Part shown: positions 17,105 to 25,159 of the stretch, in pieces
How positions within the stretch are numbered: position 1 is the stretch's first letter
How the letters are laid out: every line of letters starts with the position of its first letter
From: Gemmatimonas sp.
GTDB taxonomy: Bacteria; Gemmatimonadota; Gemmatimonadetes; Longimicrobiales; Longimicrobiaceae
NCBI GenBank assembly: GCA_009380025.1
Contig: WHSP01000024.1
Coordinates: 330 to 39,202 of the forward strand
Direction: 5' to 3'
Length of the DNA: 38,873 nucleotides
The notes under the pieces: model-generated
What the model saw: the letters and a program-made list of their open reading frames with translations, nothing else
Told to the model about the DNA's origin: nothing
Database searches by the model: none
Made by a program: the position numbers and the translations under genes

Positions 17105-18445
17105 ATGGCGAACCTAACCGTTGTCGGGGGCGGACTGTCGGGGTCAGAGGCGGCCTTCCAGCTCGCCGAGCGGGGCCACCAGGTCACGTTGCACGAGATG
17201 CGGCCGTTCCGCGGTACCCCGGCCCATCAGACTGATTTCCTCGGTGAGGTCGTCTGCACGAATTCGTTCAAGTCGGTCGATCCGACGAACGCACACGGCC
17301 TCCTCAAGACGGAGATGCGTGCCCTCGGCTCGATCCTGCTGCGTATCGCCGAGGAGGCCCGCGTGCCAGGCGGAAGCGCGCTCGTGGTGGACCGGCATGA
17401 CTTCGCTCGCCGGATGACCTCGGCCATCGAGTCGCACCCGCAAATACGGGTCGTCCGGGAGGAGGTTGCCGAGCTACCTTCGGCGCCCTCGATCATTGCG
17501 ACGGGCCCGCTCACCTCGGACGCCCTCTCCATCCGGATCCAGGAAACGCTCGGCGAGGCAGGGCTGGCGTTCTTCGACGCGATCGCCCCCATCGTCTCAG
17601 ACGATTCGCTGGATCACGAGAGCATGTTCGCCGCCTCACGCTGGGGGAAGGGGGAAGGGGACGATTACCTCAACGCCCCGATGAACGCCGAGCAGTACAC
17701 TGCTTTCATCGAGACGCTACGCGGCGCTCAAAGCCACGAGGGGTATGACTGGGACGCCGTTCCCTATTTCGAGGGTTGTCTTCCGGTCGAGGTCATGGCC
17801 GAGCGTGGGGAGGACACTCTGCGCTTCGGTCCAATGAAGCCGATCGGGCTGCGAGTGCCACAGTGGGGCGGGACGCGCGCGCACGCGGTCGTCCAACTCC
17901 GGCGCGAGGACAAAGCGGGACAGATGTGGAACCTCGTGGGCTTTCAGACCCGATTGAAGATCGGGGAACAGCGACGTGTGTTCCGCATGATTCCCGGGCT
18001 CGAGAACGCCGAGTTCCTACGATGGGGGTCCATCCACCGCAATACCTATCTCAACTTCCCGGCGCGACTCACGCGCCACGGGTCGTTGCCTGACCGCCCG
18101 GACCTGATCTTCGCTGGCCAGCTCACAGGTGTGGAGGGCTACACCGAGTCGACGGCTGTCGGCATCCTCGCAGCCGTCAACCTCGATCGCATCGCCAGGG
18201 GGCTCGAGCCGACCGTGCCGCCCCCGACGACGATGCTCGGTGGATTGATGCGATACCTCGCGGAGTCCGACCCACGGCACTTCCAGCCGATGAACTCGAA
18301 CTTCGGGCTTCTCGATCCCCTCGACGAACCGGTCCGCAACAAGCAGCGGAAACGCGAACTGCTTTCCAGTCGGGGTCAGGACGACTTCACCGCCTGGATG
18401 GAATCGAACGGGATCATATCGGCGGACGCCGTTCCTGTCCTGTGA
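17105..18445 (+). CDS. trmFO: tRNA (uracil-5-)-methyltransferase, folate/FAD-dependent (TrmFO)
   Basis: A 446-residue flavoenzyme that makes ribothymidine at tRNA position 54, using methylenetetrahydrofolate. The FAD dinucleotide fold is VVGGGLSGSEAAFQLAERG at the N-terminus. The catalytic cysteines expected from Bacillus TrmFO are present as Cys51 (VVCTNSFKS) and Cys225 (FEGCLPVEVMAERG). The C-terminal FAD contact is FAGQLTGVEGYTESTAVG. The ATG immediately follows the topA TAA. The topA-trmFO-xerC-hslV-hslU order is the same as in Bacillus, which supports the assignment. The 3' end overlaps xerC by GTGA. Confidence 0.96.
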   Translation: MANLTVVGGGLSGSEAAFQLAERGHQVTLHEMRPFRGTPAHQTDFLGEVVCTNSFKSVDPTNAHGLLKTEMRALGSILLRIAEEARVPGGSALVVDRHDFARRMTSAIESHPQIRVVREEVAELPSAPSIIATGPLTSDALSIRIQETLGEAGLAFFDAIAPIVSDDSLDHESMFAASRWGKGEGDDYLNAPMNAEQYTAFIETLRGAQSHEGYDWDAVPYFEGCLPVEVMAERGEDTLRFGPMKPIGLRVPQWGGTRAHAVVQLRREDKAGQMWNLVGFQTRLKIGEQRRVFRMIPGLENAEFLRWGSIHRNTYLNFPARLTRHGSLPDRPDLIFAGQLTGVEGYTESTAVGILAAVNLDRIARGLEPTVPPPTTMLGGLMRYLAESDPRHFQPMNSNFGLLDPLDEPVRNKQRKRELLSSRGQDDFTAWMESNGIISADAVPVL

Positions 18446-19422
18446 ATGGGCCCGAAGGACCGGACCCGGCCGGTAGCGGTTCCAAAGCGACCCCTGCCAA
18501 CGAAAGGTCCCGAGATCTCACTCGGTTTCTCTCTCACCTGAAGGATGAGCGTCAGCTCTCGCCGCGCACCGTCGCCGCATACCAAGGAGACCTCGACAAG
18601 TTGGAGGAATTCCTCGGTCACTATTTTGGCGATCCGGACTGGGGTTGGAACGGCGTCGATCGGCTGGCGATCCGTTCGTACATGGGGGAGTGTATCGACC
18701 GCCGCGGGTTGTCGAAGCGATCCGTCGCCCGAAAGCTCTCGGCGGCACGGGCGCTGTTTCGGTTCCTCCACCTCGAGGATCTCGTCGAGTCCAACCCGGC
18801 CCGAACGGTTCGGGTGCCCAGGATCGATAGGAACCTGCCGGGATTCCTCACTCGACAGCAGGTCGATGCTCTCTTTCGGGCCGCCGAAGCCCACGCACTT
18901 GCCGGGGGCTTCCACGGCATCCGGAACCATGCGATCCTCGAGCTCCTGTACTCGAGCGGTCTGCGCCTCTCCGAACTGCAGAAGCTCGACCGTACCGACC
19001 TCGACCTGGTTTCGGATCGGGTACGGGTGATGGGCAAGGGCCGGAAGGAGCGCATCGTACCGGTCGGTGGAGCCGCGGTGCGAGCCCTGCGCCGCTACGA
19101 ACCGCGTCGGGAAGAGCTCATCACGGCGAGTAGCGCAGCCGACCGCCGCGCTCTCTTCCTCGCGCAGACCGGGAAGCGACTCTCGGCCCGTCAGATCCAG
19201 AAGATCGTCGGAGGTCTTCTGGATGCGGTCGGCGAAGATGCTGGCCTTTCGACGCATTCTCTCCGACACAGCTTCGCTACCCACCTGATCGACGCCGGCG
19301 CGGACCTGCTCGCGGTAAAGGAACTTCTCGGCCACTCGAGTATCTCCACTACGACCGTCTACACGCACACGTCGACCGAGCGGCTGATGAAGGTGTATCG
19401 GCAGGCACATCCGCGGGCGTAG
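18442..19422 (+). CDS. xerC: Tyrosine recombinase XerC
   Basis: A 326-residue tyrosine site-specific recombinase that resolves chromosome dimers with XerD at dif. An N-terminal core-binding SAM-like domain spans about residues 25-115. The catalytic set is complete: Arg175 (SSGLRLSEL), Lys199 (GKGRKER), His272 and Arg275 ([11 protein letters not shown]), His298 (LLGHSSI) and Tyr307 (TTTVYTH). The GTG start overlaps the trmFO stop. The N-terminus has about 20 extra residues compared with short XerC proteins. The operon position between trmFO and hslV is that of Bacillus codV, so XerC is preferred over XerD or a phage integrase. Confidence 0.93.
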   Translation: MNGPEGPDPAGSGSKATPANERSRDLTRFLSHLKDERQLSPRTVAAYQGDLDKLEEFLGHYFGDPDWGWNGVDRLAIRSYMGECIDRRGLSKRSVARKLSAARALFRFLHLEDLVESNPARTVRVPRIDRNLPGFLTRQQVDALFRAAEAHALAGGFHGIRNHAILELLYSSGLRLSELQKLDRTDLDLVSDRVRVMGKGRKERIVPVGGAAVRALRRYEPRREELITASSAADRRALFLAQTGKRLSARQIQKIVGGLLDAVGEDAGLSTHSLRHSFATHLIDAGADLLAVKELLGHSSISTTTVYTHTSTERLMKVYRQAHPRA

Positions 19423-19437
19423 GATCAGCGGCGGCTT

Positions 19438-19465
19438 TTGCCCGTTCGCCTCCGCCACCTACATT
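19438..19465 (+). promoter_or_regulatory. Possible promoter for hslVU
   Basis: TTGCCC (19438-19443), a 16-nt spacer and TACATT (19460-19465) lie in the 85-nt gap between xerC and hslV. This would give a leader of about 35 nt before the GTG. The -10 hexamer is the same as in the candidate purEK promoter (24417-24445). Confidence 0.35.
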
Positions 19466-19507
19466 CCCCGTTTCGATCTCGACACTCGACGATCTGGAAA
19501 AGCAAAC

Positions 19508-20044
19508 GTGAGAGAATTCCACGCGACCACCATTCTCGCCGTTCACAAGGACGGCAAGGTCGCACTCGGCGGCGACGGTCAGGTGACGATGGGCGAAACA
19601 GTCGTGAAGGCGAGCGCCCAGAAGGTAAGGAAGATACGGGATGGGAGGGTGCTCGCCGGCTTTGCCGGGTCGGTCGCCGATGCCTTCACCCTGTTCGAGA
19701 AGTTCGAGGAGAAGCTCGAGCGATATCCGGGCAACCTGTCCCGCGCCGCGGTCGAGCTCGCCAAGGATTGGCGATCGGATCGCGTCTTGCGCCGCCTCGA
19801 GGCGCTTCTCGCCGTTGCGGATCGCGACAACATGTACATCCTTTCGGGCAACGGCGACGTCATTCAGCCGGACGATGAGATCATCGGGATCGGTTCAGGT
19901 GGTTCGTACGCCCTCGCAGCGGCGCGGGCACTGAAGGATCACACGGAGCTGAATGCAGCGGAGGTCGTCCGCTTCGGGTTGGAGATTGCCGGCGACATCT
20001 GCGTCTACACGAACCGGAACATCACCGTCCTGGAACTGGATTGA
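19508..20044 (+). CDS. hslV: ATP-dependent protease peptidase subunit HslV (ClpQ)
   Basis: A 178-residue N-terminal-nucleophile peptidase of the HslUV proteasome-like protease. After removal of a short leader (MREFHA) the mature protein begins [20 protein letters not shown], with the catalytic Thr7. Conserved segments [30 protein letters not shown] and [16 protein letters not shown] fit HslV along its whole length, including the Gly-rich sodium or cation site near the end. The start is a GTG at 19508. hslU starts eight bases later and supplies the unfoldase. Confidence 0.95.
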   Translation: MREFHATTILAVHKDGKVALGGDGQVTMGETVVKASAQKVRKIRDGRVLAGFAGSVADAFTLFEKFEEKLERYPGNLSRAAVELAKDWRSDRVLRRLEALLAVADRDNMYILSGNGDVIQPDDEIIGIGSGGSYALAAARALKDHTELNAAEVVRFGLEIAGDICVYTNRNITVLELD

Positions 20045-20051
20045 GGGGTTG

Positions 20052-21578
20052 ATGGCGAGCACGCCGAAGGACGAGGTCGCGGCCGAGCGTGAGAGCCCGG
20101 GCCCTGAGGAGGAGCCGTGGCTCGAGCAGTTGACCCCGCGACAGATTGTCCGCGAGCTGGACAAGTACATCGTGGGGCAGGACGACGCCAAGAAGGCAGT
20201 CGCCATCGCGCTACGGAATCGCTGGCGGCGCCAGAGGGTGCCGGACGAGCTACGCGAAGAGATCCTGCCCAACAACATCATCATGATCGGCCCGACGGGT
20301 GTCGGGAAGACGGAGATCGCCCGCCGGCTGGCCCGTCTCGCGGGAGCGCCGTTCGTCAAGGTCGAGGCATCGAAGTTCACCGAAGTGGGCTACGTGGGGC
20401 GCGATGTCGAATCGATGATCCGCGACCTGGTCGATGTGGCGATCAACCTGGTACGCAACGAACGTGAGGAGGAAGTTCAGGATGTCGCCGAGCAGCGGGT
20501 CGAGGAGCGGCTACTGGACCTGCTCCTTCCACCGCTCGACGAGGAGAAGGGACCGGAGTCCAAGGCTGAACCGGACGCTGCGGTTCGAGGCTTCGTCGTG
20601 AGCGCGACCGGCTCGGTTCAGGATCATCGTTCCGAAGAGCCTTCGCCCGACGAAAAGGCCGAGGATCAGGAAGAGAGGAAGAGGCTTCGCGAACGCCGTG
20701 AGCGAACCCGGGAGAAGCTCCGCTCCCTGCTTCGGGATGAGAAGCTCGAGGAACGCGAGGTGGAGGTGGACGTCCAGCAAACAGCGACCCTCGACAACAT
20801 GATGCTCCCCATCGGGGGCATGGAGGGAATGGACTTCAACTTCTCCGAGATGCTCCAGGATCTGCTGCCGAAGCGCACGAAGCGACGGCAGGTAACGATC
20901 TCTGAGGCTCGGCGCATCCTCCTCCAGGACGAGCTCGACAAGTTGATCAACATGGACGAGGTGATCGGCGAGGCGCTCGACCGCGCCGAAGAGAGCGGGA
21001 TCGTGTTCCTTGATGAGATCGACAAGATCGCCGGCGAGCGTGGGGCGAGCGGCCCCGACGTGTCGAGGGAGGGAGTTCAGCGGGACCTGCTGCCGATCGT
21101 CGAGGGCTCGACGGTGCAAACGAAGTACGGGATGATCCGGACGGATCACGTCCTCTTCGTCGCCGCCGGCGCCTTCCACGTGTCCAAGCCCTCGGACCTG
21201 ATTCCCGAGCTCCAGGGTCGTTTTCCGATTCGCGTCGAGCTCAACAACCTGACCGAGGAGGACTTCGTCCGAATCCTTCAGGAGCCGAAGAACGCCCTCC
21301 TGACCCAGTATCAGGCGCTTGTCGCCGCGGAAGGGGCATCCTTGAGCTTTACGGATGACGGGGTCCGGGAGATCGCCTCCACCGCCGCCAGCCTCAACAA
21401 CCGGATGGAGAATATCGGAGCTCGGCGGCTGCACACGGTCCTCACGACCCTGCTCGAACAAGTGCTCTTCGACCTCCCGGACGAAGGCATCGGCGAAACG
21501 GTCGTCGACGGGGAACGCGTCCGTCAGCGGCTGAAGACCATCGTCGAAGATGAGGACCTGAGAAGGTTTATCCTGTAG
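20052..21578 (+). CDS. hslU: ATP-dependent protease ATPase subunit HslU (ClpY)
   Basis: A 508-residue AAA+ unfoldase partner of HslV. The N-terminus [20 protein letters not shown] is typical. Walker A is GPTGVGKT (80-87) and the pore loop is GYVGRD. Walker B is [16 protein letters not shown] charged insertion (I domain, roughly 135-290) is long and rich in Glu, Arg and Asp. Sensor and arginine-finger regions are seen as [11 protein letters not shown] and [10 protein letters not shown]. The C-terminus EDLRRFIL is the tail that docks between HslV subunits. Start is the ATG at 20052 after GAGGGG. About 25 extra residues precede the conserved N-terminus. Confidence 0.96.
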   Translation: MASTPKDEVAAERESPGPEEEPWLEQLTPRQIVRELDKYIVGQDDAKKAVAIALRNRWRRQRVPDELREEILPNNIIMIGPTGVGKTEIARRLARLAGAPFVKVEASKFTEVGYVGRDVESMIRDLVDVAINLVRNEREEEVQDVAEQRVEERLLDLLLPPLDEEKGPESKAEPDAAVRGFVVSATGSVQDHRSEEPSPDEKAEDQEERKRLRERRERTREKLRSLLRDEKLEEREVEVDVQQTATLDNMMLPIGGMEGMDFNFSEMLQDLLPKRTKRRQVTISEARRILLQDELDKLINMDEVIGEALDRAEESGIVFLDEIDKIAGERGASGPDVSREGVQRDLLPIVEGSTVQTKYGMIRTDHVLFVAAGAFHVSKPSDLIPELQGRFPIRVELNNLTEEDFVRILQEPKNALLTQYQALVAAEGASLSFTDDGVREIASTAASLNNRMENIGARRLHTVLTTLLEQVLFDLPDEGIGETVVDGERVRQRLKTIVEDEDLRRFIL

Positions 21579-21766
21579 GGGAGCAGCGCAACCGGGACCC
21601 GGCACCCATCAGCCCGGGAAATCTCGGGGACACCCTGGGAGCGCGGACGTCCTCGCCCGCCGGCCGTCGGCGGTGGTCCCGGTCGAAGCGCGTTCCAAGG
21701 AAGCGACTCGGGGAGAGTGGGGTCGTGGGCGGGGCCACAGTGAGGCGGCGGGAAAATGATGGAAGG

Positions 21767-21792
21767 CGAGCGGCAGCGGTTGAGGCCGCTCG
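21767..21792. terminator. Hairpin between convergent genes
   Basis: An 8-bp stem (CGAGCGGC at 21767-21774, GCCGCTCG at 21785-21792) with a 10-nt loop lies between hslU and the convergent gene that ends at 21811. There is no T-run on either strand. A bidirectional terminator is plausible but weak. The rest of 21579-21810 contains nothing I can identify. Confidence 0.3.
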
Positions 21793-21810
21793 TCGTGCGT
21801 TGCCGGCGGG

Positions 21811-22293
21811 TTACTCCGGGAAGTGGACGGCGTGCGCCGATTCCTCCGTGGGAAGCTGACCGGTGATCAGCTCAATGATCGCTGTCATCTCGGATCCCAT
21901 CTCGTCGAGCCGTGACAACACGCTGTACGTGTGGGCATAGTCGAAGTACAGGGAAACAGCCTCCTCGTGGCCGGGATGGAACTCAAGGACCTTGCCGTCC
22001 ATCCGCGTGTGCAGCTCCCGGCAGATCGCGGCAACAGCCTTTCGCACCCAGCGCTGTTCGGCGAGCGTCTCGATGTTGAGGGGACTCGTCAAACGAGGTC
22101 GCAACTGCGCAACACTAGCAGTCGACTCGGCAGGTGCCGCGACGGCTCCCGACGTGGTGACCTGGCTATGGTCGAGAAGCAATTCGGCGCCCGTGGCGAG
22201 CGCCTGTAGCTCTTCGTAGTTGCAGCTCAGAAACACCGGTGCCTCCTCCCAGACGACGGTTCGATCGCCGGAGCCAAGCAAGCGGCGCGCCAT
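21811..22293 (-). CDS. Hypothetical protein, 160 residues
   Basis: I do not recognise this protein. It begins MARRLLGSGDRTVVWEEAPV, has a middle part rich in Ala, Ser and Thr, and ends in a more ordered segment. That segment reads RKAVAAICRELHTRMDGKVL, then EFHPGHEEAVSLYFDYAHTY, and on to LITGQLPTEES. Two helical regions seem likely in the second half (about 78-105 and 110-150); no membrane segment or signal is seen. The aromatic and His-rich stretch around residue 105-120 is the best candidate for conserved function. It is convergent to hslU and 400 nt from purK, with no partner. Codon use appears like that of its neighbours, and competing frames look poorer. Confidence 0.55.
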   Translation of the reverse strand: MARRLLGSGDRTVVWEEAPVFLSCNYEELQALATGAELLLDHSQVTTSGAVAAPAESTASVAQLRPRLTSPLNIETLAEQRWVRKAVAAICRELHTRMDGKVLEFHPGHEEAVSLYFDYAHTYSVLSRLDEMGSEMTAIIELITGQLPTEESAHAVHFPE

Positions 22294-22520
22294 GGGGCCA
22301 ATCCTGGGTACCGACGAATCATCCGCAGCATTGCGCCGCTCGGCGAGGCATTTCGTGCCTACGCCGGCTTGGGTGGCAGTTCCGGATTTCCACCTACACT
22401 GCCACTCGTCGGGCAGCCCCGGAACCGGAAGAATGTGATGGCATTGGGTTCACTCTCCAAGTACAGTTCGAGGAGGGGCTTGGTTCCACCGTCGCCGTCT
22501 GTCCGCCCCACCCCAGGGGT

Positions 22521-22646
22521 TCACGCGAAGGCGCCGAAAGCGCGAAGTCGCAACGTAGTGGGGAACAGCGCGTTGGTCTCGGAGGGATCCTATCGGAGGT
22601 TCAAAGAAATACTCCGTCTCTTCGCGCGCTTCGGGTCTTCGCGTGA
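22521..22646. repeat. Dispersed palindromic intergenic element (MITE-like)
   Basis: The 27-nt end at 22521-22547 begins TCACGCGAAG and closes GCGCGAAG. The end at 22620-22646 is its reverse complement at 21 of 27 positions, including the outer ten. Each end is itself built of repeated GCGAAG units. About 72 nt separate the ends. A related single copy lies at 24919-24944. The remainder of the 399-nt gap 22294-22692 holds no gene I can support. Confidence 0.7.
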
Positions 22647-22692
22647 GACGCAACACAGCCGGCCCTCACTCGAACCCAAGGTTCACACCGGA

Positions 22693-23862
22693 TCATCCCG
22701 AGTCCGAGGGCCCAGAGATAAGAATTTCCCGTGCTCGTGCGACCCGTTCGAATGCGTCGGTGGCACCATCGCCGAGTGCCGTGAGATGGCCCATCTTGCG
22801 GCCGATTCGCGCCTCGGCTTTGCCGTAGAGGTGGAGCGCGACGGACGAATCGCCCAAGGCCTCGACCAGCGCCGGAACTCCCCGGCCAGTCCCGATGTCA
22901 TCCCCGAGCAGGTTGGCCATCGCAGCAGGGCGGATCAGTCGAGCGTCGCCGAGCGGGAGCCCGCAGATCGCTCGCAGTTGCTGCTCGAACTGCGAAACGG
23001 CGCATGCCTCCCAGGTATAGTGACCGGAGTTGTGCGGCCGAGGTGCGATCTCGTTCACGAGAATGTGGTGGTCCCGCGTGACGAAGAGCTCGACGGCGAG
23101 CACGCCAACGACATCCAGGCCGGTCATCACCGCTGCACCGACCTCCACACACCGTCGTATGACGTCGTCAGGGATCCTCGCCGGAACGATCGTGAAGTCG
23201 AGGATGCCACGGCGATGGACGTTCTCGCCGATCGGGAAGCTGACGATGTCGCCACGGACCGACCGCGCCGAAACCACCGACGCTTCGAGAGCGAAATCGA
23301 CCCACCCTTCGAGGATCAGCTCCGCATCGCCTCCGCCCAGCTCGGCGAAGGCGTCGAGGGTCCCTTCGCTCTGGTGGATGACTCGCTGGCCCTTGCCATC
23401 GTATCCGCCATATGTGGTCTTGAGTACGGCTGGGAGCCCGAGGGCGATCACCGCCTCCTCGAGGTCGGCTCGCGATCGCACGGCCCGGAACGACGCGGTC
23501 TCCAGCCCGAAGCGCTGCGCCGCCTCCTTCTCTAGGATTCGGTTCTGCGCGATCTCGAGGACGTGCGGACCGGGACGGACGGGCACTCGCTCGGCCAAAG
23601 CCCGAACAGCCGCGAGATCGGCGTTCTCCCACTCGAGCGTGACGACGTCGGAGCGGCTCGCCAACTCCCGGGCGGCTTCGAGGTCGGTCAGGGGAGCGAC
23701 GATGTGCCCGTTGGCGATCTGGCCGGCCGGAGCCCTTTCGTCCGGATCGAGGACGACGGTGTCGTAGCCCATCCGCCTAGCCTCCAACACGAACATCCGC
23801 CCCAGCTGCCCTCCGCCGACGATCCCAATGGTCGATCCGGGCAGGATTGGGGAATCCCTCAC
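22693..23862 (-). CDS. purK: 5-(carboxyamino)imidazole ribonucleotide synthase PurK
   Basis: A 389-residue ATP-grasp enzyme of purine synthesis that carboxylates AIR with bicarbonate and ATP. The N-terminus [20 protein letters not shown] is the pre-ATP-grasp fold. The ATP-grasp part shows [31 protein letters not shown] and the PurK-specific [20 protein letters not shown]. The metal and substrate end is [15 protein letters not shown]. Start is a GTG at 23862 that overlaps the purE stop as GTGA. purE and purK therefore form a two-gene operon for the two-step bacterial AIR carboxylation. Confidence 0.96.
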   Translation of the reverse strand: MRDSPILPGSTIGIVGGGQLGRMFVLEARRMGYDTVVLDPDERAPAGQIANGHIVAPLTDLEAARELASRSDVVTLEWENADLAAVRALAERVPVRPGPHVLEIAQNRILEKEAAQRFGLETASFRAVRSRADLEEAVIALGLPAVLKTTYGGYDGKGQRVIHQSEGTLDAFAELGGGDAELILEGWVDFALEASVVSARSVRGDIVSFPIGENVHRRGILDFTIVPARIPDDVIRRCVEVGAAVMTGLDVVGVLAVELFVTRDHHILVNEIAPRPHNSGHYTWEACAVSQFEQQLRAICGLPLGDARLIRPAAMANLLGDDIGTGRGVPALVEALGDSSVALHLYGKAEARIGRKMGHLTALGDGATDAFERVARAREILISGPSDSG

Positions 23863-24350
23863 GGCGCTTCGAGAGGGTCACTGACCGCTCTTTCCGCCAT
23901 CGTGCGACGGTACTCACGCAACCGCTCCCGAAGAGCTGGCTCGCTCGTGCCAAGGATCTCAGCCGCGAGCAGGCCGGCATTCACGGCGCCGGCCACGCCG
24001 ATGGCGACCGTCGCAACTGGAACCCCTCGCGGCATTTGCACAATCGAAAGGAGCGAATCGAGGCCGCTGAGTGACGAGGATCGCACGGGCACGCCGATCA
24101 CCGGCAGGACCGTCTTCGCCGCGACCATCCCGGGCAGGTGCGCCGCTCCGCCTGCCCCAGCAATGATGACCCGGAGGCCCCTGGTCTCGGCGCCTTCCGC
24201 GTACGCGAACATTCGATCGGGCGTGCGGTGCGCCGAGACGATCTCCATCTCGTACTCGACCCCTAGCTCCTTCAGGATCTTCGCCGCCTCCACCATTGTT
24301 TCGTGGTCGGAGCGGCTTCCCATGATGATCCCGACTTTCGGCTCGCTCAC
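23859..24350 (-). CDS. purE: N5-carboxyaminoimidazole ribonucleotide mutase PurE
   Basis: A 163-residue class-I PurE that moves the carboxyl group of N5-CAIR to give CAIR. Signature segments are [14 protein letters not shown] (phosphate loop), [12 protein letters not shown] with the catalytic His, and [17 protein letters not shown]. Length fits the family. I chose the GTG at 24350, which begins [11 protein letters not shown] and has GGAAGG upstream. A TTG at 24377 would add nine residues with no ribosome binding site. The 3' end overlaps purK. The candidate promoter at 24417-24445 on the same strand would give a leader of about 60 nt. Confidence 0.95.
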   Translation of the reverse strand: MSEPKVGIIMGSRSDHETMVEAAKILKELGVEYEMEIVSAHRTPDRMFAYAEGAETRGLRVIIAGAGGAAHLPGMVAAKTVLPVIGVPVRSSSLSGLDSLLSIVQMPRGVPVATVAIGVAGAVNAGLLAAEILGTSEPALRERLREYRRTMAERAVSDPLEAP

Positions 24351-24416
24351 CTGAGGCGCCCTTCCTTTTCGATTCAAAGCGATGACATCGCCAGAGTTGT
24401 CTCCCGAAGGGGCGCA

Positions 24417-24445
24417 AATGTAGAACCGGCCCTCTGTGCCTGCAA
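24417..24445 (-). promoter_or_regulatory. Promoter for purE-purK
   Basis: Read on the minus strand: TTGCAG (24440-24445), a 17-nt spacer, and TACATT (24417-24422). Spacing is ideal and both hexamers match sigma-70 at four positions. It lies in the divergent gap shared with the MazG-like gene. Confidence 0.5.
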
Positions 24446-24450
24446 TCCGG

Positions 24451-24479
24451 TTGTCGGCGGCTTCTGGCCGCGCTAGCTT
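24451..24479 (+). promoter_or_regulatory. Possible promoter for the MazG-like gene
   Basis: TTGTCG (24451-24456), a 17-nt spacer and TAGCTT (24474-24479) lie back to back with the purEK promoter. It would start transcription about 40 nt before the ATG at 24525. The -10 match is poor, so this is only a candidate. Confidence 0.3.
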
Positions 24480-24524
24480 CGGGCCGCCGGTGCCACGACA
24501 CCCCAGACTTCAGCGAGGACGGCG

Positions 24525-24842
24525 ATGGACCTCCGCACGATCCAGCGCGACGTCGACGCCTACATCTCCCAGTTCAGAGAGGGCTACTTCCCACCCCTCG
24601 TCAACCTGGCCCGCCTCACCGAGGAAGTCGGCGAGCTTGCACGGGAGATCAACCACCGATTCGGGCCGAAGACGAAGAAGGTGGACGAGCCGGAGGGAGA
24701 CATCGCCCTCGAGCTGGCGGACATCCTTTTCGTCCTCGTCGTCCTCGCAAACCAGATGCAAATCGATCTGGATGCGGCTATGGCGCGGACGATGGAGAAG
24801 TATCGAGTTCGGGATGAGGGGAGGTGGGAGAGGAAGGAGTAG
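24525..24842 (+). CDS. MazG-like nucleotide pyrophosphohydrolase
   Basis: A 105-residue protein of the all-alpha NTP pyrophosphatase (MazG/dUTPase-like) superfamily. The metal-binding pattern is visible as RLTEEVGELAREI (E-E-x-x-E) in the first half and ELADILFVLVVLANQMQIDL (E-x-x-D) in the second, with a phosphate-contact Lys region between (GPKTKK). Length fits the single-domain forms. Such enzymes hydrolyse noncanonical or excess NTPs to NMP and pyrophosphate; the substrate cannot be read from sequence. The ATG follows GCGAGGA. It is divergent from purE and alone in its unit. Confidence 0.85.
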   Translation: MDLRTIQRDVDAYISQFREGYFPPLVNLARLTEEVGELAREINHRFGPKTKKVDEPEGDIALELADILFVLVVLANQMQIDLDAAMARTMEKYRVRDEGRWERKE

Positions 24843-24846
24843 GGGG

Positions 24847-24944
24847 CTCACGCGGAGGGTGCGGAGTAGACTCCCGTCGATTCCGGCGGCTCTGCCGGCC
24901 GTGTCGGGTTCGCGAGGGTCACGCGAAGGCGCGAAGCCGCGAAG
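24847..24944. repeat. Two copies of GCGAAG/GCGGAG-type intergenic repeat
   Basis: TCACGCGGAGG followed by GTGCGGAG starts at 24848, and TCACGCGAAGGC followed by GCGAAG units lies at 24919-24944. Both resemble the ends of the element at 22521-22646. They sit in the 317-nt gap between the MazG-like gene and queG. That gap otherwise contains only the palindrome at 25022-25049 and no gene. Confidence 0.55.
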
Positions 24945-25021
24945 GGAGGACCGCTGTGAAAAAACGGCTGTGTGATCCGACACGATGACTGAATATGCCG
25001 ACGTAGCGTGATCATCCCACT

Positions 25022-25049
25022 CGTCATTCCCGCGAAGGCGGGAATCCAG
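25022..25049. repeat. TCATTCCCGCGAAGGCGGGAAT dispersed palindrome
   Basis: The hairpin ATTCCCGC-GAAG-GCGGGAAT is flanked by CGTC and CCAG. It matches the copy at 31218-31246 almost base for base. The sequence is of a widespread bacterial intergenic repeat type similar to Neisseria dRS3-like sequences. It lies 110 nt upstream of queG. Confidence 0.8.
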
Positions 25050-25159
25050 TTGCTTGGTCCCCACCTTTAGCACGAACGACGACAAATAGCACGCAGACCC
25101 TACCTACCACCGACATAGGTTCGTCGAAACGACGTGCCGTCTGCTGGGTAAAACGCAGC

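Noticed and set aside
22369-23767. Long plus-strand open frames overlapping purK
   Set aside because: They are antisense shadows of a high-GC purK gene, with low-complexity Arg/Ser-rich translations and no family match.
24510-25085. Minus-strand open frame of 191 codons covering the MazG-like gene and repeats
   Set aside because: It crosses intergenic repeat DNA and is the reverse strand of a conserved gene.
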